Below are positions 1-8,286 of a stretch of 64,000 nt of DNA, piece by piece. Position numbers and translations under genes: made by a program. The stretch covers positions 806,001-870,000 of the forward strand of contig NZ_CP106881.1 in NCBI RefSeq assembly GCF_023634805.2, given 5' to 3'. Position 1 is the first letter of the stretch, and each line of letters begins with the position of its first letter. The notes under the pieces are model-generated. The model saw only the letters and a list, made by a program, of their open reading frames with translations. It did not search any database and was not told the origin of the DNA. This stretch comes from Comamonas endophytica (lineage in GTDB: Bacteria > Pseudomonadota > Gammaproteobacteria > Burkholderiales > Burkholderiaceae_C).

Positions 1-1
1 G

Positions 2-739
<738 letters not shown>

Positions 740-760
740 GCAATCGCCTCTGCGCCATGG

Positions 761-790
761 AAAAAGCCATCCCTCGGGATGGCTTTTTTT
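761..790 (+). terminator. Rho-independent terminator of rpoD
   Basis: A hairpin with arms AAGCCATCC and GGATGGCTT and a short TCG loop, followed by a T-run, lies 21 bases after the rpoD stop. Confidence 0.93.
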
Positions 791-1050
791 CGTTCGGGCT
801 GAGCCCGTCTGGACGCCCCCGCCGAAGGATGGACGGCTTGGCTCGTGCACCTCGGGAAAGCCGTGCCGGCTTTTTCGCGCAGGCCCTTCATGGTTCGACG
901 GGCTCACCACGAACGGTACAACATCCGTTCGTCCTGAGCTTGTCGAAGGATGGACGGCCGGCACTCAAGTCCCTCAACAGACCTTCGCCAAGCCCAGGAA
1001 GACCATTCATGCTTCGACAGTGCCCTGCGCCAAGCTCGGCACGAACGGTG
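789..1050. repeat. Cluster of interspersed TTCGTCCTGAGC repeats
   Basis: This 331-base gap between rpoD and the oxygenase gene holds no gene. It contains a degenerate copy at about 790-838, an inverted pair at 881-960 (arms ending CACCACGAACGG and CGTTCGTCCTGAGC, flanked by GTCGAAGGATGGACGG) and a diverged copy at 1006-1050 with a longer middle. The same family occurs in seven other intergenic clusters of the window. Confidence 0.85.
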
Positions 1051-1070
1051 TAGAAACTTTCGCCCCGGTC

Positions 1071-2063
1071 TCAATACGCCTTGAAATTCGCCGCCACCCG
1101 CTGATTCAGATAGTCCCCCGCAGCAATAGGCGGATATTTCTTCCCCGGTCCCTCGATGAGCGCATCGCGGTTGGCCTGCGCAAAGAACGCCAGGCTGTAG
1201 CGCGGCCCCATGTATTCCCCGGGCAGCGGGTTCTTCACGCGGTGGAAGTTCGAGGGCAGCTGGTCGTCGCTCCAGCGCATCAGCATGTCGCCGATATTGC
1301 AGGTGATCGCCTTCTCGTCGGGCTCGACCGAGGTCCACTTCTGGCTGTCCATTTCCTTGCCCGGGCAGACCTGCAGCCCGCCCTGCCCCTGGCGCTGGAA
1401 CAGCAGGCTCAGGCAGTCGAAGTCGGTGTGCGCGCCGGCGCGCCACAGGCCCAGGCTGGCCTGTTGTTCCGGGGGCGTGGCGAAGTAGTGCAGCAGGCGC
1501 AAGGTGCTCTGGTAGCTGGGCTGCGCCGGGTCGTGCGCGCGCAGGAAGAATTCGTCGTCGAAGCCCAGCTTCCAGGCAAAGCACGACAGCACCTGCATCG
1601 CCACCCGCCAGCACTGGCCCTCGAAGGCCAGCATCGTTGCCTGGAAACCGGCCAGTTCCTGCTCGGTGGGCCACAGGCCGTGCATATGCGGGCGCGTGAT
1701 CTGGTAGGACTCCTTCTGGTCGGGCGTGCCGGTCGAGGGGCGCACCTGGGCGCGGCTTTCCCAGCCCACGTTCAGCGCTTTCTTCAGCGGGTATTGGGCC
1801 TTGACGGCATCGGGCAGCGCAAAGAAGCGCTCGGCCATGGCAAAGGCTTCATGCACGTCGTCCAGCGCGATGCCGTGGTTCACGACCTGGAAGAAGCCGA
1901 CGTCGACGGCGGCATCCCAGAGCTGGTTGGCGATCTCGATCTTGCGCTCGGCAAAATCCGACAGGTCGATGCGGCGGATCTCGCGGCAGCGGCTCTCGCT
2001 GCCCATCGCGCCCATGCGCGTTTCCTTCTGCAGCTCGGTCATGTCGTAGGTGGCGGTGCTCAT
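1071..2063 (-). CDS. 2-oxoglutarate/Fe(II)-dependent oxygenase, isopenicillin-N-synthase family
   Basis: This 330-aa protein has the two-domain layout of the isopenicillin N synthase/flavonol synthase family: an N-terminal DIOX_N region (about 30-140) and a C-terminal double-stranded beta-helix. The iron triad is visible as H212-x-D214 in GAHTDFD and H274 in SNFHRV. The co-substrate-binding R-x-S is R288/S290. The ATG at 2063 is preceded by GGAG at good spacing; an in-frame TTG four codons upstream has no room for one. Transcribed away from the deaminase/RutR-like genes, it probably belongs to their pathway. The same superfamily includes fungal thymine 7-hydroxylase, but the substrate here is unknown. 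Confidence 0.85.
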   Translation of the reverse strand: MSTATYDMTELQKETRMGAMGSESRCREIRRIDLSDFAERKIEIANQLWDAAVDVGFFQVVNHGIALDDVHEAFAMAERFFALPDAVKAQYPLKKALNVGWESRAQVRPSTGTPDQKESYQITRPHMHGLWPTEQELAGFQATMLAFEGQCWRVAMQVLSCFAWKLGFDDEFFLRAHDPAQPSYQSTLRLLHYFATPPEQQASLGLWRAGAHTDFDCLSLLFQRQGQGGLQVCPGKEMDSQKWTSVEPDEKAITCNIGDMLMRWSDDQLPSNFHRVKNPLPGEYMGPRYSLAFFAQANRDALIEGPGKKYPPIAAGDYLNQRVAANFKAY

Positions 2064-2098
2064 GCGGTTCTCCAATATGAAAGGGTCTACCCGCGCGT

Positions 2099-2138
2099 GG
2101 CTTCAGTGCTCCGGGGGCCCCGGCGCTCTCCTGAAGCC
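2099..2138. promoter_or_regulatory. Stem-loop in the divergent oxygenase/deaminase promoter region
   Basis: Arms GGCTTCAG (2099-2106) and CTGAAGCC (2131-2138) are perfectly complementary around a GC-rich loop. On the minus strand it would sit in the 5' leader of the oxygenase gene. Its role is unknown. Confidence 0.35.
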
Positions 2139-2254
2139 ATGGGCGCTCGGGGCGCGGGCGGGCTTCAAGAGCAATTTCCGGCTGGCTGGGTCGCTTGGAC
2201 CGCACAGTGAACGCTTCTACTCCTGCCGGGAATCAAGCAAGAACGGTGCCCGAC

Positions 2255-2275
2255 TGGCATGCAAAGTGCATGGCA
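2255..2275. promoter_or_regulatory. Dyad-symmetric site upstream of the deaminase gene
   Basis: CATGCA (2258-2263) and TGCATG (2267-2272) are perfect inverted arms separated by AAG, with partial symmetry extending outward. The site ends about 35 bases before the deaminase start, so it could be an operator. It does not resemble the RutR-like site at 3617. Confidence 0.35.
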
Positions 2276-2309
2276 GCCAGCAATCGCCACCCCATTGAAG
2301 GAGACCGCC

Positions 2310-2837
2310 ATGTCCGCACTGATGTTCGCCACCCCCGCCCCGCTGGAAGATCCCATGCCTCTTGGCGATGCCGACGGCACCTATCTGCGCCAGGCCATTG
2401 CCCTGTCCCACACCGCGCGCGCGCGCGGCAACCGCCCGTTTGGCGCAGTGGTCGTTGGCGGCGACGGAAAACTGCTGGCCGAAGCCTATTGCAACACCAC
2501 CGAGACCGGCGACTGCACGGGCCATGCCGAAACCAATGCCGTGCGCCAGCTGGGGCCCAAGGTGCCGCGCGAAGTGCTGTCCAACGCCACCCTGTATTCG
2601 TCCGGCGAGCCCTGCGTGATGTGCGCGGGCGCGATCTTCTGGTCGGGCATCGGGCGCGTGGTGTTCGGCATCGATGCCGTGCGCCTGCGCGTGTTCCGCG
2701 GCGAACGCGCCGAGCAGCGCGATGCCGAGCTCTCGTGCCGCGACGTGTTTGCCGCGTCGCCGCACGCCATCGAATGCATAGGCCCGGCGCTGCTCGACGA
2801 GGCCAGCCTCCCCCACGTGGGATTCTGGAAATCCTGA
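2310..2837 (+). CDS. Zinc-dependent nucleoside/nucleobase deaminase (cytidine deaminase fold)
   Basis: This 175-aa protein of the CMP/dCMP deaminase fold removes an amino group from a purine- or pyrimidine-type ring by hydrolysis. The zinc signature is complete: HAE in TGHAETNAV (His ligand, catalytic Glu) and PCVMC (two Cys ligands). Length and the CAGAIFWSGI stretch are closer to bacterial guanine deaminase/TadA-like proteins than to cytidine deaminase. The ATG at 2310 has AAGGAG in front; an upstream ATG at 2259 in the same frame lacks a ribosome site. It is followed 38 bases later by the RutR-like regulator and probably co-transcribed with it. The base it acts on is not determinable. Confidence 0.85.
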   Translation: MSALMFATPAPLEDPMPLGDADGTYLRQAIALSHTARARGNRPFGAVVVGGDGKLLAEAYCNTTETGDCTGHAETNAVRQLGPKVPREVLSNATLYSSGEPCVMCAGAIFWSGIGRVVFGIDAVRLRVFRGERAEQRDAELSCRDVFAASPHAIECIGPALLDEASLPHVGFWKS

Positions 2838-2875
2838 CACGGCACAATCGCCGCTTCCCCGCATTTGCCCGCCCC

Positions 2876-3520
2876 ATGACCGCATCCGACGCCGAAGTCC
2901 TTCCCAGCCGCGCCAAGCAGGGGCGCGAGCGCATCCTCTGCGCGATCCGCGAGGCGGCAATTGCCGAGTTCAGCCGCCACGGCTTCAAGGGCGCCTCGAC
3001 CAAGGCCATTGCCGAGCGCGCGGGGCTCACCAAGCCACAGCTGCACTATTACATCAGCAGCAAGGAAGAGCTCTACGAGGAACTGCTGTATTCGGTGCTC
3101 AATGGCTGGTCCAGCGCCTTCGTGTTCGACAGCGACAGCGACGACCCGCGGGCGGTGCTTGGCGGCTATGTGCGCAAGAAGCTCGACTATGCGCTCGACA
3201 ACCCCGGGCTGTCGCGCATCTTCACCACCGAGGTGCTGGGCGGGGGGCGCAACCTGGGCAAATACTGGCCGGTGGCCGTGAAGTCCACGCAGCAGAAGGT
3301 GCAGCTGATCGACCGCTGGATCGCCGAGGGGCGCATGCGCGCCCTGGACGCCACGGTGCTGCTGATGCAGATCTGGGGGATGACGCAGCACTACGCCGAC
3401 TATGGCGTGCAGGTGCACATCATGCTGGGCCTGGCGCCCGACGAGCCCATCGACCGCGAGCCGATCCGGCGCGAACTCACCAATTCCGTGCTGTTGTCCT
3501 GCGGGCTCGCACCAGAATAG
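2876..3520 (+). CDS. TetR-family regulator of the RutR type
   Basis: This 214-aa protein has an N-terminal TetR helix-turn-helix (FSRHGFKGASTKAIAERAGL, then TKPQLHYYISSKEELY) and a C-terminal ligand domain. The stretch WGMTQHYADYGVQV matches the characteristic TQHYADF motif of E. coli RutR, the repressor/activator of pyrimidine use that responds to uracil and thymine. A RutR-like operator lies 97 bases after its stop, immediately before the next gene, so it probably controls the downstream operon. The ATG at 2876 gives the usual family length. The effector is probably a related heterocycle, by inference. Confidence 0.88.
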   Translation: MTASDAEVLPSRAKQGRERILCAIREAAIAEFSRHGFKGASTKAIAERAGLTKPQLHYYISSKEELYEELLYSVLNGWSSAFVFDSDSDDPRAVLGGYVRKKLDYALDNPGLSRIFTTEVLGGGRNLGKYWPVAVKSTQQKVQLIDRWIAEGRMRALDATVLLMQIWGMTQHYADYGVQVHIMLGLAPDEPIDREPIRRELTNSVLLSCGLAPE

Positions 3521-3616
3521 GACAGCGGCAGCAACGGCTGCACGCCTGCGGTCGATGCGCCGGCACGAGGGCGCGCCCGGCGCTTGCAAGCCTTGCTGGC
3601 ATGCGATTTGCAATAG

Positions 3617-3647
3617 TTTGACCAATCGATCAAATCAAATGGTCAAA
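3617..3647. promoter_or_regulatory. RutR-like operator overlapping the start of the catabolic operon
   Basis: TTTGACCA (3617-3624) and TGGTCAAA (3640-3647) are perfect 8-base inverted arms. Inside them TTGACCAATCGATCAA (3618-3633) matches the published RutR consensus TTGACCAnnTGGTCAA at 12 of 14 fixed positions. The site ends one base before the ferredoxin ATG, so bound protein would block initiation. Confidence 0.75.
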
Positions 3648-3648
3648 A

Positions 3649-3951
3649 ATGCAAATCTCCGCCTCCACCGCAGCGCCCCCTGCCACCGAAGCCGCCTTTG
3701 AACTGGTGCTGGCGCGCAGCCAGTTGCGCCTGAATGTCGAGCCCGGCGAAAGCATGGCCGACGTGCTGCAGCTGGCCGGCATTGCCATCGACACGCTGTG
3801 CGAGCAGGGCGTGTGCGGCACCTGCGCCACGCGCTGGCTCGAAGGCGCGCCCGCGCATCGCGACAGCTGCCTCAGTGCCGAGGAGCAGCGCACCCATGTC
3901 GCGGTGTGCTGCGCGCGCAGCCATGGCGCCAGCCTCACGCTCGATCTCTGA
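3649..3951 (+). CDS. Stand-alone [2Fe-2S] ferredoxin (phthalate-dioxygenase-reductase C-terminal type)
   Basis: This 100-aa plant-type ferredoxin has cluster ligands C51, C56 and C59 in CEQGVCGTC and C87 in HVAVCCARS. Sequence around the cluster (GVCGTC, EGAPAHRDS, SAEEQ) is that of the ferredoxin domain found at the C-terminus of VanB/phthalate-dioxygenase-type reductases, but here the FMN and NADH domains are absent. It is the first gene after the RutR-like operator. No convincing Shine-Dalgarno precedes the ATG, and the operator abuts it, so a leaderless or very short leader is possible. The next gene, a flavodoxin-fold oxidoreductase, might supply electrons. The acceptor is unknown. Confidence 0.88.
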   Translation: MQISASTAAPPATEAAFELVLARSQLRLNVEPGESMADVLQLAGIAIDTLCEQGVCGTCATRWLEGAPAHRDSCLSAEEQRTHVAVCCARSHGASLTLDL

Positions 3952-3959
3952 GGCCTGGC

Positions 3960-4547
3960 ATGCGCGTCCTCGTGATCTATTGCCATCCGGTGGAGACCAG
4001 CTACCACGCGGCCTTGCATACCGAGCTGCTGCTCAACCTGCGCGGCGCGGGCCACGAGGTGGACGACTGCGACCTCTATGCGGAAGACTTCAACCCGGTG
4101 CTGAGCCGCGAGGAACGCCTGGGCTACCACGAGGTGCCTGGCAACCGCCTGCCGGTACAGGGCTATGTGGACCGGCTGCTGTGGGCCGAGGCCCTGGTGT
4201 TCTGCTTCCCCACCTGGTGCTTCGGCATGCCGGCCATGCTCAAGGGCTTCTTCGACCGCGTGCTGATGCCCGGCGTGGCCTTCGACATCAGCGATCCGCA
4301 GAACGTCAAGCCGGCGCTGACGCATATCAAGCGCATCTCGGCCGTGGTGACCTACGGCCGGCCGCGCTGGACCGCGCTGCTGATGGGCGATCCGCCGCGC
4401 AAGTCGGTGACGCGCTACCTGCGCCTGCTCACGGGCGGCCGGGCGCGGGTCGACTACCACGCCTGCTACCACCTCAATGTCGCCACGCCGCGGCGCCTCG
4501 AAGCCTTCAAGGCGCGCGTGGGCGATGCCATGGCGCGCCTTGCCTGA
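3960..4547 (+). CDS. NAD(P)H dehydrogenase (quinone)-like flavodoxin-fold oxidoreductase
   Basis: This 195-aa protein belongs to the Flavodoxin_2/NQO family, FMN- or FAD-dependent enzymes that pass two electrons from NAD(P)H to quinones or other acceptors. The N-terminal beta-strand and phosphate loop (VLVIYCHPVETSYHAAL) and the family signature FPTWCFGMPAMLKGFFDRV (residues about 83-101) are clear. It starts 8 bases after the ferredoxin stop. Their tight spacing suggests they work together, replacing the fused reductase-ferredoxin usual for this ferredoxin type. That pairing is an inference. General quinone detoxification is the alternative. Confidence 0.83.
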   Translation: MRVLVIYCHPVETSYHAALHTELLLNLRGAGHEVDDCDLYAEDFNPVLSREERLGYHEVPGNRLPVQGYVDRLLWAEALVFCFPTWCFGMPAMLKGFFDRVLMPGVAFDISDPQNVKPALTHIKRISAVVTYGRPRWTALLMGDPPRKSVTRYLRLLTGGRARVDYHACYHLNVATPRRLEAFKARVGDAMARLA

Positions 4548-4557
4548 AAGACCCCAC

Positions 4558-5853
4558 ATGCCTTCTCCCGACCATCTTCTGGGCGCGCGCCTGCCGCGCT
4601 GGCTGCTGCCCGCGCAATGGCCTGAACAGGCGGGGCAGCCTGTGCTCGCCGACCTGAATCTGTCCCAGGGCCGCGTGCGGGGCATCGCGCCGCACGATCC
4701 AGCAAGGGCCCCGGCCGGTGCCTGGCATCTGGACGGCGCGCTGGTGCTGCCCGGCCTGGTCGATGCGCATACCCATCTCGACAAGACCTTCACGCTCTCG
4801 CGCATGGGCACCGTGAAGCCCGGACTGCTGGGCGCCATCGAGGCGATGATGGCCGACCGCCCGCACTGGACCGAAGCCGATATCCGCACCCGCGCCGGCC
4901 GCGCGCTGCAATGGGCTCATGAAGCCGGCACGGTCCACCTGCGCACGCACTGCGACTGGTGGGAGCCCGACGCCCAGCCGCTGGCGTGGAACGTGCTGCG
5001 CGAACTGGCGCAGGAATGGGCGCCGCGCCTGACGCTCGAGCGCGTGGCGCTGATTCCGCTGCATCTGTATTCAGAGCGTGACGATGCCATGCGCCTGGCG
5101 CGCACGATGGCCGCCAGCGGCCCCGGTGCGCTGCTGGGCGGCTTCGTGCACACGTCGAACTGGAACCCGCAGGCATTGCGCCACCTGTTCGAGGCCGCGC
5201 AGCGGCATGGCTTGGATGTGGACCTGCATGTCGACGAGGAACTGACGCCGCAGGCCCAGGGCCTGGCGACCACCGCCGCGCTGCTGCGGGAGCTGCGCTT
5301 CGACGGCCATGTGGTCTGCGGCCACACCTGCGCGCTGGCCGTGCAGGACGAGGCCCAGGCGCTGGCCACGCTCGATGCCGTGGCCGCCAGCGGCATCACG
5401 CTGGTCACGCTGCCCATCACCAATCTGCTGCTGCAGGACGCCACCACGGGCCGCACGCCGCGCCAGCGCGGGCTGACGCTGGTCAAGGAAGCGCGTGCGC
5501 GCGGCATTCCGGTGCTGATCGCCAGCGACAACGTGCAGGACCCGTTCTGCCCGGTCGGCAGCTTCGATCCACTGGAAGCATTGAACACCGGCGTGCTGGC
5601 GGCGCAGCTCGAACAGCCCTTCGACCTTTGGTCCGAGGCGCTGTGCCGCGCCGACTGGCTGCGCCGCGGCGCGCCTGCCTTGCCGCTGCAACCCGGCAGC
5701 AGCGCCGACCTGATCATCTTCCCGCAGGCCGATTGCTGGGGCTTTCCCTCGCGCACCCAGGCGCGCGTGGTGCTGCGCCAGGGTGCGGTCGCCAGCGGCC
5801 AGGCCAGTGCCACATGGTCCCGATCTTCCATCCCCACAAGGAGTTTCGCATGA
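4558..5853 (+). CDS. Cytosine-deaminase-like metal-dependent amidohydrolase
   Basis: This 431-aa TIM-barrel amidohydrolase has the metal motifs of the CodA/AtzC branch: DAHTHLDKTF (first His pair), VDLHVDE (metal His and catalytic Glu), VCGHTCAL, and SDNVQDPF with the catalytic Asp. Members deaminate cytosine, isocytosine, ammelide-type triazines or hydrolyse related rings. Its start lies 10 bases after the flavodoxin-type gene, and its last codons contain the ribosome site of the next gene (ATGA overlap), so the two are translationally coupled. Cytosine itself is one candidate substrate; the gene set suggests a less common heterocycle. Confidence 0.87.
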   Translation: MPSPDHLLGARLPRWLLPAQWPEQAGQPVLADLNLSQGRVRGIAPHDPARAPAGAWHLDGALVLPGLVDAHTHLDKTFTLSRMGTVKPGLLGAIEAMMADRPHWTEADIRTRAGRALQWAHEAGTVHLRTHCDWWEPDAQPLAWNVLRELAQEWAPRLTLERVALIPLHLYSERDDAMRLARTMAASGPGALLGGFVHTSNWNPQALRHLFEAAQRHGLDVDLHVDEELTPQAQGLATTAALLRELRFDGHVVCGHTCALAVQDEAQALATLDAVAASGITLVTLPITNLLLQDATTGRTPRQRGLTLVKEARARGIPVLIASDNVQDPFCPVGSFDPLEALNTGVLAAQLEQPFDLWSEALCRADWLRRGAPALPLQPGSSADLIIFPQADCWGFPSRTQARVVLRQGAVASGQASATWSRSSIPTRSFA

Positions 5854-6311
5854 GCGCCACCACCCCGGGCATTGCCCAACCCCTGGCGCGCTATGCCGCG
5901 TGGCGCCGCGCGGGCGACATGGTGTTCCTGTCCGGAATCATTGCCGTCGACCCCACGGCCGGGCGCATCGTGCGCGGCTACGCCGACATTCCCGACGAGG
6001 CCGCGGCGCTGATCGGCCGCACCGGCGAGTTCAGCAGCGATATCAGGGAAGGCCCGATCCTGGCGCAGAGCTGGTATGTGCTGGACCGCATCCGCCAGAC
6101 CATCGAGGCCGCGGGCGGCCAGATGTCGGATGTGATCAAGCTGGTGCAGTACTTCAAGGATCTGGACCACTTCCCGCAGTACAGCCGCGTGCGCCGGCAG
6201 TTCTTCCCGGGCGAGCCGCCCGCCTCCACCGTGGTCGAGGTCAGCGGCATGCTGCCCACGCCCGAGATCCTGATCGAAGTCGAAGCCACGGCCTGGCTGC
6301 CCCAGCGCTGA
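5850..6311 (+). CDS. RidA/YjgF/YER057c-family protein lacking the catalytic arginine
   Basis: This 153-aa chorismate-mutase-like-fold protein belongs to the Rid family, trimers that bind or deaminate enamine/imine or acrylate-type intermediates; RutC of the pyrimidine pathway is a relative. AAGGAG precedes the ATG, which overlaps the upstream stop. In RidA proper the motif is PARSCVEV, with the arginine that fixes the carboxylate. Here the equivalent is PASTVVEV, so the Arg is replaced by Ser and classic imine deaminase activity is unlikely. An N-terminal insert (about 45-65) is also unusual. It probably handles a pathway intermediate. Confidence 0.85.
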   Translation: MSATTPGIAQPLARYAAWRRAGDMVFLSGIIAVDPTAGRIVRGYADIPDEAAALIGRTGEFSSDIREGPILAQSWYVLDRIRQTIEAAGGQMSDVIKLVQYFKDLDHFPQYSRVRRQFFPGEPPASTVVEVSGMLPTPEILIEVEATAWLPQR

Positions 6312-6334
6312 GCGCCCTTAGGAAAGACCATCCC

Positions 6335-7186
6335 ATGCTGCATGGCTACAACCCGTCCCACCGCTTCCTGCCCTATCTGAGCTGGACCGAGATCGCAGCC
6401 TTGCCCGACAAGGAGAACACCGTCATCGTGCTGCCCACGGGCGCCACCGAGCAGCACGGCCCGCACCTGCCCTGCGCGGTGGACACGGTGATCAGCGCCG
6501 GCGTCGTGGGCCATGCGCTGGCGCGCCTGCCGGCCGAGGTGCCGGCCTTTGCCATGGCGCCGATCACCTATGGCAAGTCGGAGGAGCACCTGCACTTCCC
6601 CGGCACCGTGACGCTGAGCGGCGAGACGCTGCTGGCGACGATGAACGAGATCGGCGAATCGGTCTACCGCGCGGGCTTTCGCAAGCTGCTGTTCGTCAAC
6701 GGCCATGGCGGCCAGCCGCAGGTCATGGAGATGTGCGCGCGCGAACTGCGCCTGCGCCATGGCGACTTCATCGTCGTGCCCAGCTTCACCTGGCGCGTGC
6801 CGCATGTCGCCGGCAAGTACCTGTCGGACAGGGAAAGGAAGCTGGCCATGCACGCCGGCCACGCCGAGACCGCGCTGATGCTGGCGCTGGCGCCCGACAC
6901 CGTGCACATGGAGCGCGCCGTCACCAACTACCCGCCGGTGTTCCCATCTTCCCTGCTCTCGCCCGACGGCCGCCCGGCCTGCGCCTGGAGCGCGCGCGAC
7001 TTCGGCCCCAGCGGCATCATCGGCGACCCGCTGCCAGCCACGGCCGAGCAGGGCCGCGCGATCCTCGACTCGCTGGCCGCGAGCTGGGCCGCGGCGATCA
7101 CCGAGCTGCACCAGCTGCAGTGGGCCGCGCGCCCCGAGCCGACCTGGGGCCGCGCGCACCACACGGGCCATGTCGAGCTGGCCTGA
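6335..7186 (+). CDS. Creatininase-family amidohydrolase
   Basis: This 283-aa protein belongs to the creatininase family of metal-dependent amide hydrolases, which includes creatininase, the ArfB formamide hydrolase of archaeal flavin synthesis and MftE. Ligand motifs are present: E39, H41, H44 and D50 in TGATEQHGPHLPCAVD, the family stretch HFPGTVTL, NGHGG, and HAGHAET. AGGA lies upstream of the ATG. In this operon it is a natural candidate for opening a cyclic amide or removing a formamide after deamination, but that is inferred from context. Nothing identifies creatinine as substrate. Confidence 0.87.
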   Translation: MLHGYNPSHRFLPYLSWTEIAALPDKENTVIVLPTGATEQHGPHLPCAVDTVISAGVVGHALARLPAEVPAFAMAPITYGKSEEHLHFPGTVTLSGETLLATMNEIGESVYRAGFRKLLFVNGHGGQPQVMEMCARELRLRHGDFIVVPSFTWRVPHVAGKYLSDRERKLAMHAGHAETALMLALAPDTVHMERAVTNYPPVFPSSLLSPDGRPACAWSARDFGPSGIIGDPLPATAEQGRAILDSLAASWAAAITELHQLQWAARPEPTWGRAHHTGHVELA

Positions 7187-7240
7187 AACCTGCGATATCC
7201 GCGCATCCCACCCTGTCCTTATCCCTTCCGGAGCCCTGCC

Positions 7241-8233
7241 ATGATGAAGTCCGCCTCCCGCCTTTCCCAACTTGGTGCCGCCGCGCTGCTCGCCCTTGGT
7301 GCCCTCGGCACCGCGCAGGCGCAGGAGAAATTCACCTTCATGACCAACTGGTACGCGCAGGCCGAGCACGGCGGTTTCTACCAGGCGCTGGCCACGGGCC
7401 TGTACAAGAAACATGGCCTGGACGCTCACATCAAGATGGGTGGCCCTCAGGTCAACATCGTGCAGATGATGGCCGCGGGCCAGGCCGACTGCGTGATGGG
7501 CTCGAGCGACGTGCAGATGGTGCAGATGCGCGAGGGCGGCGTGCCCGTGACCACCATTGCCGCGATCTTCCAGAAGGATGTGCAGGCGCTGATCACGCAC
7601 GAGGACGTGAAGCGGTTCGAGGACCTCAAGGGCAAGACCATCCTGATCGGCTCCTCGGCGCAGCGCGGCTTCTGGCCCTGGCTCAAGGCCAAGTACGGCC
7701 TGAGCGATTCGCAGACCCGCCCCTATACCTTCAACATCCAGCCTTTCGTCGCCGACAAGAACGTGGCCCAGCAGGGTTATCTGACCTCCGAGCCCTTTGC
7801 CATCGCCAAAGCCGGCGTCAAGGCCAACACGCTGCTGTTCAGCGACCACGGCTATCCCGCCTACGCGACCACGGTTTCGTGTATGGACAAGACGCTCAAG
7901 GCGCGCAGCGCCGCGGTGACCGCCTTCGTCAAGGCCTCGATGGAAGGCTGGAGGAGCTACCTGGCCGATCCTGCGCCCGGTAACGCGCTGATCAAGAAGG
8001 ACAACCCCAACATGACGGACGAACAGCTGGCCTACAGCGTGGCCAAGCTCAAGGAGCTGCGCATGATCACCGGCGGCGACGCGGCCACCCAGGGCATCGG
8101 CGTGATCACCGAAGCGCGCGCCAAGGCCAGCTACGACTTCCTGGTGGAAACCAAGCTCATCGACCCCGCCAAGGTCAAGCTGGCCGATGCCTACAACACC
8201 AGCTTCGTCAAGGACCTCAAGGTCCTTCCCTGA
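7241..8233 (+). CDS. ABC transporter substrate-binding protein (NMT1/THI5-like)
   Basis: This 330-aa periplasmic binding protein has a signal peptide (MKSASRLSQLGAAALLALGA, cleavage after AQA at about 28). The mature part has the NMT1/SsuA/ThiY fold: FTFMTNWYAQAEHGGFYQALATGLYKK, GQADCVMGSSDVQMVQMREGG, and the hinge region around YLTSEPFAIAKAG. Relatives carry thiamine pyrimidine precursors, sulfonates and aromatic or heterocyclic compounds. GGAG precedes the ATG at 7241; a second ATG follows directly. It is the first of three transporter genes and probably captures the substrate of the pathway. Confidence 0.92.
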   Translation: MMKSASRLSQLGAAALLALGALGTAQAQEKFTFMTNWYAQAEHGGFYQALATGLYKKHGLDAHIKMGGPQVNIVQMMAAGQADCVMGSSDVQMVQMREGGVPVTTIAAIFQKDVQALITHEDVKRFEDLKGKTILIGSSAQRGFWPWLKAKYGLSDSQTRPYTFNIQPFVADKNVAQQGYLTSEPFAIAKAGVKANTLLFSDHGYPAYATTVSCMDKTLKARSAAVTAFVKASMEGWRSYLADPAPGNALIKKDNPNMTDEQLAYSVAKLKELRMITGGDAATQGIGVITEARAKASYDFLVETKLIDPAKVKLADAYNTSFVKDLKVLP

Positions 8234-8286
8234 ATCGCGCACCGCCCTGAAACAGAGGCCCTTGGCCTCCTCATCGAAAGGCAAAC

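Noticed and set aside
6335..7186. Naming the gene creatininase outright
   Set aside because: The family includes hydrolases of many substrates, and no creatinase or sarcosine oxidase gene is nearby.
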